Of a stretch of DNA of 45,299 nucleotides, positions 27,434 through 37,001 are shown one piece after another (position 1 is the stretch's first letter; every line of letters starts with the position of its first letter). The stretch comes from Candidatus Dadabacteria bacterium CSP1-2 (GTDB lineage: Bacteria; Desulfobacterota_D; UBA1144; Nemesobacterales; CSP1-2). Made by a program: the position numbers and the translations under genes. Location: assembly GCA_001443445.1 (NCBI GenBank), contig LDXN01000018.1:1-45299 (forward strand), in the 5' to 3' direction. The notes under the pieces were generated by a model. That model was given only the letters and a program-made list of their open reading frames with translations, made no database searches and was not told where the DNA came from.

Positions 27434-29380
27434 ATGAGTGAGATACAAATAAAGCTTCCAGACGGAGAGATAAAAAGCTTTCCGAAGGGAACAACTATTG
27501 GAGAAATATTTAGATCCCTTGGAATCAGAGATAGTGTAATTGGCGCTAAGGTTAACGGAAGGCTTGTTGACTTCTGGTTTGAATTAGGTTCAGACTCTGC
27601 TATTGAACCGGTCACTCTCAATTCCACTTCGGGACTTGATCTAATTAGACATACGGCTGCTCATATCATGGCAGAGGCTGTTCAGAGCATCTTCAATAAG
27701 GATAATGAGAAGATTAAGGTTACAATTGGACCTGTTATAGAGAATGGATTTTATTATGATTTTGATTACTCAAAGGGGTTTGTACCTGAGGATTTAGAGA
27801 GAATCGAAGAAAGGATGAAGCAAATAATAGAAGAAAATAAGCCATTAATCAGAAAAAAGGTATCAAGAGAGGAGGCTATTAAGATTTTTGAAAGAGATGG
27901 AGAGACATATAAGGTTGAGATCATAAGCGAACTCCCCCTTGATGAGCAAATTAATATTTATCAACAAGGCGATTGGTATGATCTCTGTAGAGGTCCGCAC
28001 GCCCCGTCAACGGGGTTTGTGAAGGCATTCAAGCTTTTAAGCATTGCCGGGGCATATTGGCGTGGTGATGAGAGAAATCCAATGCTTCAGAGGATTTATG
28101 GTACTGCCTTTTGGAATAGAAATGACCTAGATGATTATCTAACAAAACTCGAAGAAGCAAAGAAACGCGACCACAGAAGGCTTGGAAGGGAACTTGACCT
28201 TTTTAGTATTCAGGATGAGATCGGACCGGGATTAGTCCTTTGGCATCCGAAGGGTGCAAGAATTAGACGAGTTATTGAGGATTTCTGGAGAAGCGAACAT
28301 GAACGTCGGGGTTATGACATTCTATTCACCCCACACGTTGCAAGGCTGGACCTCTGGAGGACAAGCGGACACCTGGATTTTTACCGAGAATATATGTATT
28401 CCTCAATGGATGTAGAAGATATTGCTTACCAGATAAAGCCTATGACATGCCCATTTCACATTATGATTTATAAATCTAAAATAAGGAGCTATAGGGATCT
28501 CCCACTTAGATGGGCTGAAATCGGCACTGTTTACAGATACGAACGCTCGGGGGTAATACATGGTCTTCTAAGGGTAAGAGGATTCTCTCAGGATGATGCC
28601 CATATATTTTGTACACCCAACCAGATTGAGAAGGAGGTTCTCAGCGTGCTTGATTTAACTGTTTTTTTTCTAAGAACCTTTGGATTTGATGATTATGAGG
28701 TATACCTTTCTACCCGACCCGAAAAGTTTGTAGGGAGTGTAGAGAACTGGGAAAGCGCTACTGAAGCACTTAGAGGCGCTCTTAAGGCTAAGGGGCTTAA
28801 TTATGAAACAGATGAAGGAGGGGGGGCATTTTATGGTCCGAAGATTGATTTAAAGATAAAAGACGTTTTGGGCAGGGCTTGGCAGTGCTCCACAATTCAG
28901 GTAGATTTTAACCTCCCAGAGAGATTTAACATTAACTTCGTTGGGGATGATAACTCACGTCACCCCCCGATTATGATACACCGAGCAATACTCGGTTCGT
29001 TTGAGAGGTTTTTTGGAATATTAATTGAACACTACGGAGGTGCTTTTCCACTGTGGCTTAGTCCCATTCAGGTTCGTGTTGCTACAATCGGGGAAGGACA
29101 GATTTCTTACGCTCAAGATGTTTATGAAACTCTACGGAAGCATAATTTAAGGGTAGAGAAGGATTTCAGGAACGAAAAGCTAGGACTAAAGGTAAGAGAA
29201 GCTCAGCTTGAGAAGATTCCATATCTACTGGTTATAGGAGAAAAGGAGGTCGATAATAAAACAGTTGCACCGAGAAAGCGCGGAGGGAAGAATCTCCCTT
29301 CCATGAAAACTGAGGACTTCTTGAATTTTATCGAAAAAGAGAACGACCCGTATACGTGGAGGGAGGTAGAAAAGCCATAG
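27434..29380 (+). CDS. thrS: Threonyl-tRNA synthetase
   Basis: 648 residues, full length. An N-terminal TGS domain (1-63), then the editing domain with HTAAHIMAEA, precede the class II catalytic core. The zinc ligands are C339 (MTCPFHIM), H390 (QDDAHIF) and H516 (MIHRAILGS), in register with E. coli C334/H385/H511. A C-terminal anticodon-binding domain follows (from about 545). It charges tRNA-Thr. It is the first gene of the conserved thrS-infC-rpmI-rplT block; its TAG overlaps the probable infC start. Confidence 0.97.
   Translation: MSEIQIKLPDGEIKSFPKGTTIGEIFRSLGIRDSVIGAKVNGRLVDFWFELGSDSAIEPVTLNSTSGLDLIRHTAAHIMAEAVQSIFNKDNEKIKVTIGPVIENGFYYDFDYSKGFVPEDLERIEERMKQIIEENKPLIRKKVSREEAIKIFERDGETYKVEIISELPLDEQINIYQQGDWYDLCRGPHAPSTGFVKAFKLLSIAGAYWRGDERNPMLQRIYGTAFWNRNDLDDYLTKLEEAKKRDHRRLGRELDLFSIQDEIGPGLVLWHPKGARIRRVIEDFWRSEHERRGYDILFTPHVARLDLWRTSGHLDFYREYMYSSMDVEDIAYQIKPMTCPFHIMIYKSKIRSYRDLPLRWAEIGTVYRYERSGVIHGLLRVRGFSQDDAHIFCTPNQIEKEVLSVLDLTVFFLRTFGFDDYEVYLSTRPEKFVGSVENWESATEALRGALKAKGLNYETDEGGGAFYGPKIDLKIKDVLGRAWQCSTIQVDFNLPERFNINFVGDDNSRHPPIMIHRAILGSFERFFGILIEHYGGAFPLWLSPIQVRVATIGEGQISYAQDVYETLRKHNLRVEKDFRNEKLGLKVREAQLEKIPYLLVIGEKEVDNKTVAPRKRGGKNLPSMKTEDFLNFIEKENDPYTWREVEKP
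29362..29366 (+). promoter_or_regulatory. Ribosome binding site that places the infC start at AUA
   Basis: GGAGG lies 10 nt upstream of ATA (29377-29379), which overlaps the thrS TAG stop as ATAG. The only conventional alternative, GTG at 29356, sits before this site and has no Shine-Dalgarno of its own. Confidence 0.65.
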
Positions 29381-29889
29381 TCAGAGAACCCGAGATACGG
29401 GTAAATGAAAGGATAAGAGCCAGAGAAGTTAGGGTAATCGCAGCCGATGGGAAGCAGATAGGTGTTCTTCCAGTTCGTGAGGCAATCAATATGGCAGAGG
29501 AGCAAGGATTTGATTTGGTTGAGGTTGCGCCTAATGCAACGCCCCCTGTGTGTAGGTTTATGGATTATGGCAAGTACAAATATGAACTCAAAAAACAGGC
29601 TGTGGCTAAAAAGCAGAAGGTGCAGTTACTAAAGGAGGTTAATTTCAGGCCCAATATAGGCGAGCATGACCTTGATGTTAAGATAAATCGCATTAGAGAA
29701 TTTCTAGAGGAGGGTCATAAAGCCAAGGTCAGGATATCTTTTAGAGGTAGAGAAATTACACATCCTGAGCTAGGAAGGGAGCTTGCTGAAAGGATAATAG
29801 AAAGGATAATTGATATTGGATCAATTGACTTATCACCGAAGTTTGAGGGGAAAAATCTTATAACAATTATCGTACCCAAGAAAAAATAG
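29377..29889 (+). CDS. infC: Translation initiation factor IF-3, probable AUA start
   Basis: About 170 residues from ATA 29377. The N-domain begins REPEIRVNERIRAREVRVI, immediately after the proposed start, which is the normal IF-3 beginning. GFDLVEVAPNATPPVCRFMD and the linker YGKYKYELKK follow, then the C-domain with EVNFRPNIGEHDLDVKI and FRGREITHPELG. IF-3 binds the 30S subunit, blocks 50S joining and rejects non-AUG/GUG/UUG starts. Use of a rejected codon on its own mRNA is the classic autoregulation (AUU in E. coli); AUA would work the same way. A GTG at 29356 is the fallback start. Confidence 0.9.
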   Translation: MVREPEIRVNERIRAREVRVIAADGKQIGVLPVREAINMAEEQGFDLVEVAPNATPPVCRFMDYGKYKYELKKQAVAKKQKVQLLKEVNFRPNIGEHDLDVKINRIREFLEEGHKAKVRISFRGREITHPELGRELAERIIERIIDIGSIDLSPKFEGKNLITIIVPKKK

Positions 29890-29894
29890 GAGGA

Positions 29895-30054
29895 GCCACA
29901 AAGGCACAAGGCCTCGAAGAATAAAGAAAATTCCAATGAACAAATTCCAATTTTCAAATACTGAGTTTTTGGAATTTAGAACTTAGAAATTGAAAATTGT
30001 TTGGAATTTGTGATTTGAGATTTGTAATTTTTTTCATTCGGTGTCCTTGTGGCT
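29895..30054. repeat. Nested palindromes: family C inside family D
   Basis: The outer arms are GCCACAAAGGCACAAGG and GGTGTCCTTGTGGCT (family D). Inside them lies a family C unit with ACAAATTCCAATTTTCAAAT and TTTGGAATTTGTGATTTG. The whole occupies the infC-rpmI gap of an operon that is compact in many bacteria. Confidence 0.75.
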
Positions 30055-30078
30055 GAATAATTACAAATAGGAAAGACA

Positions 30079-30285
30079 ATGGCAAAAATCAAGATAAAAA
30101 CAAACAGAAGTGCAGCAAAGCGGTTTTATAAAGTCAGTGCAACTGGCAAGGTGAAAATGGCTCATGGCGGAAAGAGCCATTCAAACGAGAAAAAGGGAAG
30201 AAAGAGAATGAGAAGGCTTCGTACGACAAGCTATCTTGAAGGGGCAGAAGCAAAAAGGGTAAGAAAGGTTGTGCCTTATCTTTAA
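30079..30285 (+). CDS. rpmI: Ribosomal protein bL35
   Basis: 68 residues, very basic. KIKTNRSAAKRFYKVSATG and a C-terminal half rich in Arg/Lys (KKGRKRMRRLRTTSYLEG) identify bL35 of the large subunit. AGGAAAGACA precedes the ATG. Normally co-transcribed with infC and rplT; here palindromes separate it from both. Confidence 0.97.
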   Translation: MAKIKIKTNRSAAKRFYKVSATGKVKMAHGGKSHSNEKKGRKRMRRLRTTSYLEGAEAKRVRKVVPYL

Positions 30286-30342
30286 ATACTGGATACACGA
30301 TGCACGATTCACGAATGTTTTTGCTTGCATCTTGCATCATTT
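30286..30342. repeat. Palindromic intergenic repeat, family B copy 5
   Basis: GGATACACGATGCACGATTC followed by GCTTGCATCTTGCATCAT. GATACA.GATGCA is shared with the 21779 copy and CACGATTCACGAA with the 7110 copy. It lies between rpmI and rplT. Confidence 0.6.
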
Positions 30343-30401
30343 TATAATTGGCTGAAATGGTTACTCGAAACTGATAAGCTAAGGTTTAGAAGGAGAATAC
30401 A

Positions 30402-30755
30402 ATGAGGGTCAAAGGTGGAGTTGCATCGAGAAGGAGAAGGAAAAGATTATTAAAACTCTCAAAGGGTTACTGGGGAAGAAGGAAGAACCTTATAAGAAGG
30501 GCAAAAGAGACCATACTTCGTGCACTTGCCTATGCCTATAGAGACAGGCGTCGGAGAAAGCGTGACTTTAGAAGGCTATGGATAGTAAGGATAAATGCTG
30601 CTGTAAGACCTTTTGGTCTATCATATAGTGAATTCATGGGAGCGCTTAGAAAGTCAGGGGTTGAACTAGACAGAAAGACCCTTGCCGAGATGGCAGTAAG
30701 GGATGCTGAGAGTTTTAAAGCGGTTGTAGAAGCTGTAAAGACGGGCTTAAATTAA
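30402..30755 (+). CDS. rplT: Ribosomal protein bL20
   Basis: 117 residues. [53 protein letters not shown] and [17 protein letters not shown] are classic bL20 segments. It nucleates 50S assembly on 23S rRNA and in some bacteria represses its own operon. AGAAGGAGAATACA precedes the ATG. Confidence 0.98.
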   Translation: MRVKGGVASRRRRKRLLKLSKGYWGRRKNLIRRAKETILRALAYAYRDRRRRKRDFRRLWIVRINAAVRPFGLSYSEFMGALRKSGVELDRKTLAEMAVRDAESFKAVVEAVKTGLN

Positions 30756-30757
30756 AA

Positions 30758-30945
30758 TGTAGCGGAGGGCTTCAGCCTTCCTTCCACGTGAATAGGGCGA
30801 CCTGAAGGTGGCCCCTACATAATTTCCATAAACCGTAGCGGAGTAGTCAGTCCTCCTTTTTTATTGTTATTCTCGCGTGTTTCGAGCCGGGATCCATGTA
30901 ATTAGCCCGTTTTTGGATGCCCGATTAATACATTCGGGCATGACA
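30758..30945. repeat. Stacked short palindromes after rplT (families F and E)
   Basis: The array holds GGAGGGCTTCAGCCTTCC, then TAGGGCGACCTGAAGGTGGC with CCCTAC (similar to the groEL-end hairpin), then GGATGCCCGATTAATACATT with CGGGCATGACA (30915-30945, family E in reverse orientation to 18559-18591). No T-tract terminator is obvious, but one of these may end the operon. Confidence 0.6.
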
Positions 30946-30992
30946 TGAAAGAATCCTGAAGGGGTTACAAATATTTTTTGGTTCAAGCTAAT

Positions 30993-31667
30993 TTAAACCG
31001 TATGTGGATCAAACTCTAGGGGACAACCTTCACATATAGGTTTCTTTCTGCAATGTTCTTTTCCAACCTTAACTAATAGGGCGTGGTATTCATTAAAAAG
31101 TTGGGTGTCTTTTGGTAAGATGTCCATAAATACCTCTTGAATTTCTCCATAATTAGAGTCCTCAGGAATTAGAGCGTGTCTTGAAAGAATCCTATATGTA
31201 TAGGCATCTACCACAAATATCGGTTTCTTAGCTGCATAAAGAAGAATGCTATCTGCTGTTTCAGGACCGATGCCTTTTATGCCTAGAAGTTTCTCTCGAA
31301 GTTTCTTTGAATCTTCTTTAAACATCCTTTCTAGTCTTCCATCGTAGTTTTCATTTAAGAATTTGATAAAGTTTTTGATTTTTATTGCCTTTTGGTTGAA
31401 ATAACCGGAGGGACGAATAAGTTCAGCAAGTACATGAATTGGAACCGAAGATAATTTTTCAATCGAGGTTAAACCTTTACTCTTCAGATTTTTTAAAGCC
31501 TTTTCAACGCTTTTCCATGAAGTGTTTTGAGTAAGGATAGTTCCCAAAATGCACTCAAGCTCAGTCTCGGCAGGCCACCACCCTTGAGAACCGTATCTTT
31601 TGAATAAAGCGGTGTAAAATCCTTTAATTCGCTCAGATTTAGTCATATTAAAAACTAATGATACCAT
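30993..31667 (-). CDS. HhH-GPD DNA glycosylase (endonuclease III / MagIII-like)
   Basis: 224 residues. GTILTQNTSWKSVEKALKNL, GIKGIGPETADSILLY (helix-hairpin-helix, about 125-140) and FVVDAYTYRILSRH (catalytic Asp) define the fold. At the position of the Nth lyase lysine the sequence reads GIGPET, with Glu replacing Lys, so it should be a monofunctional glycosylase without AP-lyase chemistry, as in MagIII and AlkA. Only three C-terminal cysteines are seen (CRKKPICEGC), with a spacing one shorter than Nth and no fourth Cys, so an intact [4Fe-4S] cluster is doubtful. The lesion is unknown; alkylated purines are likely. Start chosen: ATG 31667; an in-frame Met at 31646 is possible. Confidence 0.83.
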   Translation of the reverse strand: MVSLVFNMTKSERIKGFYTALFKRYGSQGWWPAETELECILGTILTQNTSWKSVEKALKNLKSKGLTSIEKLSSVPIHVLAELIRPSGYFNQKAIKIKNFIKFLNENYDGRLERMFKEDSKKLREKLLGIKGIGPETADSILLYAAKKPIFVVDAYTYRILSRHALIPEDSNYGEIQEVFMDILPKDTQLFNEYHALLVKVGKEHCRKKPICEGCPLEFDPHTV

Positions 31668-32289
31668 GTTTTAATTTTTGATATACACAAACCTAGTGTT
31701 CTTATCTACCTGTGATTCTCAATGACGATCAAGCATGCTATTACTTTGCATTTAGCTCTGAATGGCAACGTTGAAATGTCATTGCGAGGAGTGAAACGAC
31801 GAGGCAATCTGATTGAGATTCCTCACCGCTCCTTTGCCTTCGCTCAGGGCATGGTTCGGAATTACACTTCGTGTCAGTTTGCTTCACGGAGTTTACACTG
31901 AGTATAACGAGGTGCTCGCAATTGACAGTAGAATTAAAGTATATCGATAGGCGGGGTTTTCTAACCCCGCATGCCATCGCGGGACTAGAAAGTCCCGCCT
32001 TCTGCAGGCTCCGCGAGTGTTTTCGTGATGACATTGTGGACTGAAGGTGTTGCTGCGAGGAGTCCTTACACTTGGGTTCAGGATAAACTCCGCGACGAAG
32101 CAATCTGACCACGAGTTGTCATCTCGAACCCTGTCCTGAGTTATAACGAAGGAGCATGTGAGAGATCTAGGATTTCTCGCTATGGTCGAAATGACAAGAA
32201 AAAGAACATTCGAAATGGAATCATGAGGATTTTTGTACGTATTTATATTATTGACAACCTTCTATTCCGATGTTAACTCATACACTAGA
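31668..32289. other. Repeat-filled region between the glycosylase gene and gcvT
   Basis: About 620 bp without a convincing gene. It holds degenerate family A palindromes (31778-31900 and 32040-32200, with GTCATTGCGAGGAGTG, CGACGAAGCAATC and TCGAAATGAC pieces) around a family G double hairpin at 31949-32000. A 123-codon minus-strand frame through it is made only of repeat sequence. No glycine riboswitch is recognisable ahead of gcvT. Confidence 0.65.
31949..32000. repeat. Tandem GC-rich hairpins, family G
   Basis: GGCGGGGTTTTCTAACCCCG and CGGGACTAGAAAGTCCCG form two adjacent hairpins, and the outer GGCGGG...CCCGCC ends also pair with each other. It stands out by its high G+C against the AT-rich surroundings. 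Confidence 0.75.
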
Positions 32290-33411
32290 ATGAAATTCAC
32301 CGCACTCTATGACGTTCACCGAGGGATGGGTGCAAAGATGATAGAGTTTTCAGGCTGTATGATGCCACTTGAATATATAGGAACTCGGGATGAACATCTA
32401 GCGGTAAGGAACTCTGTAGGGCTCTTTGACATAAGCCATATGGGTGAGATCGAGGTTTACGGCAAAGAAGCAGCATTTGTCTGCCAGTGGGTTACCACAA
32501 ATGATATTAGCAAACTAAGTAACTTTCAGGCACATTACACCCTTCTTTGCAATCCTGAGGGCGGTATTATAGACGACATCATTGTCTATAAAATATCGGA
32601 TGAGCATTTTTTTATATGTGTAAATGCTGTGAACACTCTTAAAGATTACGAGTGGATTAAAAGCGAAGAGAGTAAATTTAAGGCTATAGTGGTAAATAAA
32701 AGCCCGGAATATTCACAGATTGCTCTTCAAGGCCCTAATTCTCAAGTGTTATTGAGCAGTGTTCTTAAGATGGATTTCAGCACACTAAAGAGATTCTTTT
32801 TCCAGTTTGTCAAATGGAAAGACTCGAATCTCATAGTTGCAAGAACTGGTTACACAGGAGAAGATGGGTTTGAGATCTTTCTTCCTTGGAACTTGGCAAA
32901 AGAGCTTTGGGATGAAATTATAGAAGGGGGAAAATCTCATGGAATCCAGGCTTGCGGACTTGGTGCAAGAGATACGCTTAGGATTGAGATGGGTTACCCA
33001 TTATACGGACATGAGATTGAGGAGGATAGAAACCCTTTTGAAGCAGGGCTTAGTTCATTTGTAAAATTTGACAAGGGTGGTTTTATTGGAAAAGAATCTC
33101 TTCTCGGTGTTATAGAGAAAGGAATTAAAAAAAAACTTTTTGGATTTGAGATGGTAGAGCGCGGAATCCCGAGACAGGGATATGGAATCGTGAAGGGTGA
33201 AATAATACTAGGTGCTGTTACAAGCGGGACTTTATCGCCTAGTCTTGAAAAACCGATTGGAATGGGTTATTTAAAAACAGATATATATTTTGACGATGAG
33301 ATTGAAATAGAGATTCGTGGAACTAGGAGAAAGGCAAAAATCGTTTCGGTCCCTTTTTACAAGAAGCTAGCAAAGGAGAAAAGAAATGGTAGAGATTCCA
33401 GAAGTGCTTAA
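32290..33411 (+). CDS. gcvT: Glycine cleavage system T protein (aminomethyltransferase)
   Basis: 373 residues from the ATG at 32290. The frame is open 19 codons further upstream, but MKFTALYDVHRGMGAKMIEF is the normal start. DEHLAVRNSVGLFDISHMGE, ARTGYTGEDGFEIF, GLGARDTLRIEMGYPLYGHE and GAVTSGTLSPSL are family signatures. It releases ammonia from the aminomethyl-lipoyl H protein and passes the methylene group to THF. Its end overlaps gcvH by 26 bp, so the two are translationally coupled. Confidence 0.96.
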   Translation: MKFTALYDVHRGMGAKMIEFSGCMMPLEYIGTRDEHLAVRNSVGLFDISHMGEIEVYGKEAAFVCQWVTTNDISKLSNFQAHYTLLCNPEGGIIDDIIVYKISDEHFFICVNAVNTLKDYEWIKSEESKFKAIVVNKSPEYSQIALQGPNSQVLLSSVLKMDFSTLKRFFFQFVKWKDSNLIVARTGYTGEDGFEIFLPWNLAKELWDEIIEGGKSHGIQACGLGARDTLRIEMGYPLYGHEIEEDRNPFEAGLSSFVKFDKGGFIGKESLLGVIEKGIKKKLFGFEMVERGIPRQGYGIVKGEIILGAVTSGTLSPSLEKPIGMGYLKTDIYFDDEIEIEIRGTRRKAKIVSVPFYKKLAKEKRNGRDSRSA

Positions 33412-33781
33412 ATACACAAAAGAACACGAGTGGGCAAGGGTTGAGGATGATATTGTTATAATAGGTATTACTGATTACGCCCAGGATGCCCTTGGGGAGA
33501 TTGTTTACATTGAGCTTCCTAGTGAAGGAGACGAAGTTACAAAGGGAGAAACCTTTGGTGCAGTGGAGTCGACTAAATCGGTCTCAGATCTATATGCTCC
33601 TATAAGCGGCGAGGTGGCAGAGGTTAACGAGGCTCTTCTTGATTCCCCAGAGGCAATTAACGAAGATCCTTATGGTGAGGGGTGGATGGTAAAGGTAAAA
33701 CCCTACGATCCCAGTGAGCTTGAAGATCTCATGGATAGCGATGAATACACTGAATTCATTGAGAAGCAATCGGAGAAGTAA
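33386..33781 (+). CDS. gcvH: Glycine cleavage system H protein
   Basis: 131 residues. KYTKEHEWARVEDD opens the domain. The lipoylation site is K64 in GAVESTKSVSDLYAPISGEV, and LDSPEAINEDPYGEGWM completes it. It shuttles the lipoyl arm between P, T and L proteins. AAGGAG precedes the start, which lies inside gcvT. Confidence 0.98.
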   Translation: MVEIPEVLKYTKEHEWARVEDDIVIIGITDYAQDALGEIVYIELPSEGDEVTKGETFGAVESTKSVSDLYAPISGEVAEVNEALLDSPEAINEDPYGEGWMVKVKPYDPSELEDLMDSDEYTEFIEKQSEK

Positions 33782-33958
33782 TGATAAAGAATTGGATGAT
33801 TGATGAGAGGCTTAGATTCATAAACTTCTAAAGCGAATATGTTTTTTAAAAGATTTTTAAAGATTATACCTGTTGTCATCTTTTAACACCGCTTGGAAAC
33901 TTAACCATTAGATTACATGCATTATAGAGATTCCTTCAATTTTAATAGGAAAAGGATT

Positions 33959-36874
33959 ATGGATGATAAAGTTGAAAATGATAGGTTAGGAAAGGACCTG
34001 TTTGCTTTAAGACACATCGGTCCCAATGAAGACGAACTTGAAGAGATGCTAAAGCTAATCGGCGCTGATTCTTTAGGCTCGCTTATTGAAGAAACTGTTC
34101 CTTCAGCAATTCGTCTTAACAAGCCGTTAAATCTTCCTGAAGCGGTAAGTGAATATCGGTTCTTGGAAGACCTTAGCAAAATAGCGAGCAGAAATAAGGT
34201 GTTTAAGTCATATATTGGCTTGGGGTATTACGACTGTATCACCCCTAGCGTAATCAGGCGAAATATTTTTGAAAATCCAGGTTGGTATACCCAATACACC
34301 CCATATCAAGCTGAGGTTTCCCAGGGTCGCCTTGAGGCGTTACTAAACTTTCAAACTATGGTGTGTGACTTAACTAAAATGGATGTTGCCAATGCCTCTC
34401 TTCTAGACGAAGGTACTGCCGCTGCTGAAGCAATGACTATGCTAGCACGACTAAAGAGTAGGGATTCTCATGATAGCGCCAATATATTCTTTGTCTCTGA
34501 AAAATGCTTTCCACAGACCATAGATGTATTGAAGACAAGAGCAGATCCATTAGGAATCAAGCTAACAATTGGCGACCATCAGAGTTTTGAGTTTAAAGAT
34601 AAGGTTTTTGGGGCCATAGTTCAGTATCCGAATGGAGATGGCGAGGTTCTTGATTATTCAGATTTTATAAATAATGCCCACAATGCTGGAGCTTTAGTGG
34701 CTGTAGCCTCAGATCTGCTTAGTCTTACATTACTTACACCCCCAGGGGAATTTGGCGCTGATGTTGTGGTAGGGTCTAGTCAGCGGTTTGGCGTGCCACT
34801 TGGTTACGGCGGGCCACACGCAGCATTCTTTTCAACACGTGATGAATTCAAGCGTCAGGTTCCGGGACGAATCATTGGGGTATCCATAGATTCACATGGC
34901 AATATTGCATACAGGATGGCTCTGCAGACACGCGAACAGCATATAAGAAGAGAAAAGGCTACATCTAATATTTGTACCTCAGAATCATTGCTTGCTATCA
35001 TGGCGAGTATGTATGCTGTATATCATGGGCCTAAAGGTCTTAAAGCGATTGCAGAGAGAATTCATACCCTAGCTAGAATTTTGGATAGTGAGCTTAATAA
35101 ATTAGGGGTTAAGCAAGATAATTCTTATTTCTTCGATACATTAAAGATTGACTTAGGAGATGGGCGAGCAGACAGACTTGAAAAAATAAAGTCTCTTTCA
35201 AATGAAGCACAAATAAATTTTCGATATATAGCCAATCGCCTTATCGGCATTTCAATAGATGAGACAACAGAACTTGAAGATATTGAACGTATTATTGAGA
35301 TCTTTGCAAAAGCAAGTTACCAGAACTACCAAAAGCGGAGTCCTCGAGAGTCGGCAAGAGGAATAGAAATTAAATTTCCTAAGAAATTAACGCGTAAGAG
35401 TAATTACTTAACACATCCTGTTTTTAACAAATATCATTCCGAGACTAAGATGCTTCGTTATATAAAAAGTCTCGAGAACAAGGATCTTGCTTTAAATACA
35501 TCAATGATACCACTCGGATCTTGTACAATGAAGCTCAATGCAACAACTGAGATGATCCCTTTAAGCTGGCCAGAGTTTTCAAGGTTACATCCTTTCGCCC
35601 CAAGAGAACAAGCTCAAGGGTATGAAGAGATATTTAAAGAATTAGAAAGAGCATTATGTGAAATTACTGGATTTTACGCTTGTTCTCTACAACCCAACTC
35701 AGGGGCGCAAGGAGAGTACGCTGGACTCATGGTTATACGAGCTTATCATAAAGATAGGGGTCAAGGGCAAAGAAATGCAGTGTTAATTCCATCTTCAGCG
35801 CATGGTACTAATCCAGCAAGTGCAGTGATGGCGGGGATGAGAGTTGTGGTAGTAAGATGTGACGAAGAGGGCAGTATCGATGTAGAAGATTTGAGAAGCA
35901 AGGCGTTAGAATACAGAGATAATTTATCTACACTTATGATTACATACCCGTCCACCCATGGTGTATTCGAGGAGAAGATTCAGGAGATTTGCGCAATTAT
36001 TCATGAGCATGGTGGTCAGGTTTATATGGATGGAGCCAATATGAATGCACAAGTGGGTCTTACAAATCCTGCCATCATTGGAGCGGATGTTTGCCATTTA
36101 AATTTACATAAAACATTTAGCATTCCACATGGAGGAGGCGGTCCGGGAATGGGTCCTATATGCGTTGCAAAACATTTAGCACCTTATCTTCCTGGTCACC
36201 CATTGGTTGATACTAGGGGTATAAAGTCTATATCAGCAGTGGCTTCTGCTCCTTGGGGAAGTGCAAGCATCTTATTAATCTCGTATGCATATATCAAATT
36301 ACTAGGCTATCAAGGAGCAACGAATGCAAGTAAGTACGGTATCTTAAATGCTAATTATTTAAAATCTCGACTAGAAAAACACTATTCTGTTTTATATACA
36401 GGAAGATATGGAAGGGTTGCACATGAATTCATTTTAGATCTGCGTCAGTTCAAACGAATCTCGGATATTGAAGTAGAAGATGTAGCAAAGAGGCTCATGG
36501 ATTATGGTTTCCATGCTCCAACTATTTCATGGCCTGTTCCAGGCACGATGATGATAGAACCAACCGAGAGCGAGGCTAAAGATGAATTAGATCGCTTTTG
36601 TGATGCTCTTATATCTATACGAAAGGAGATTCAAGAAATTGAGGATGGGATAACAGATAAAAATGACAATCTGTTAAAAAACGCGCCTCACACCGCTATA
36701 GAAGCAACCTCGGATACCTGGAAGCATCCTTATTCTAGAGTGAAAGCAGTCTATCCACTTGATTTCGTTAAATCTAACAAATTCTGGCCACCCGTTGGAA
36801 GGATAGACAACGCTTATGGAGATAGAAATTTAATCTGTACCTGTCCTCAAGTGGAGTCCTACCCAAACGAATAA
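33959..36874 (+). CDS. gcvP: Glycine dehydrogenase (decarboxylating), P protein, single chain
   Basis: 971 residues from ATG 33959, chosen over 33917 because AGGAAAAGGA ends 2-3 nt upstream and [19 protein letters not shown] is the usual beginning. The N-half ([34 protein letters not shown]) and C-half ([34 protein letters not shown] with the PLP lysine near residue 717) are fused in one chain, as in E. coli. Deltaproteobacteria and many other bacteria instead split the protein into GcvPA and GcvPB. It decarboxylates glycine onto the H protein lipoyl group. Third gene of gcvT-H-P; no lpd (L protein) in the window. Confidence 0.97.
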   Translation: MDDKVENDRLGKDLFALRHIGPNEDELEEMLKLIGADSLGSLIEETVPSAIRLNKPLNLPEAVSEYRFLEDLSKIASRNKVFKSYIGLGYYDCITPSVIRRNIFENPGWYTQYTPYQAEVSQGRLEALLNFQTMVCDLTKMDVANASLLDEGTAAAEAMTMLARLKSRDSHDSANIFFVSEKCFPQTIDVLKTRADPLGIKLTIGDHQSFEFKDKVFGAIVQYPNGDGEVLDYSDFINNAHNAGALVAVASDLLSLTLLTPPGEFGADVVVGSSQRFGVPLGYGGPHAAFFSTRDEFKRQVPGRIIGVSIDSHGNIAYRMALQTREQHIRREKATSNICTSESLLAIMASMYAVYHGPKGLKAIAERIHTLARILDSELNKLGVKQDNSYFFDTLKIDLGDGRADRLEKIKSLSNEAQINFRYIANRLIGISIDETTELEDIERIIEIFAKASYQNYQKRSPRESARGIEIKFPKKLTRKSNYLTHPVFNKYHSETKMLRYIKSLENKDLALNTSMIPLGSCTMKLNATTEMIPLSWPEFSRLHPFAPREQAQGYEEIFKELERALCEITGFYACSLQPNSGAQGEYAGLMVIRAYHKDRGQGQRNAVLIPSSAHGTNPASAVMAGMRVVVVRCDEEGSIDVEDLRSKALEYRDNLSTLMITYPSTHGVFEEKIQEICAIIHEHGGQVYMDGANMNAQVGLTNPAIIGADVCHLNLHKTFSIPHGGGGPGMGPICVAKHLAPYLPGHPLVDTRGIKSISAVASAPWGSASILLISYAYIKLLGYQGATNASKYGILNANYLKSRLEKHYSVLYTGRYGRVAHEFILDLRQFKRISDIEVEDVAKRLMDYGFHAPTISWPVPGTMMIEPTESEAKDELDRFCDALISIRKEIQEIEDGITDKNDNLLKNAPHTAIEATSDTWKHPYSRVKAVYPLDFVKSNKFWPPVGRIDNAYGDRNLICTCPQVESYPNE

Positions 36875-36883
36875 GCACCAGTG

Positions 36884-37000
36884 ACTAAATCGCAAATCCC
36901 AAACAAATACTAAATTTCGAAACTTAATGTTTGGCGTTTTGAATTTGGTACTTGAAATTTGTTTGTAATTTGGTGCTTGTGATTTGGAATTTGTAGTTCC
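36884..37000. repeat. Palindromic intergenic repeat, family C copy 3
   Basis: ATCGCAAATCCCAAACAAAT at the left is answered by TTGTAATTTGGTGCTTGTG and ATTTGGAATTTG at the right. GTGCTTGTGATTTGGAATTTG is identical to part of the 24306-24441 copy. It lies between the convergent gcvP and MORN-SurA genes. Confidence 0.75.
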
Positions 37001-37001
37001 A

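Noticed and set aside
31741-32112. A 123-codon minus-strand frame upstream of gcvT
   Set aside because: It is built from family A and G repeats and its translation is Ser/Arg-rich low-complexity sequence.
31668-32289. A glycine riboswitch ahead of gcvT
   Set aside because: I could not recognise the conserved tandem aptamer pattern; the region is filled with repeats. A covariance search would be decisive.
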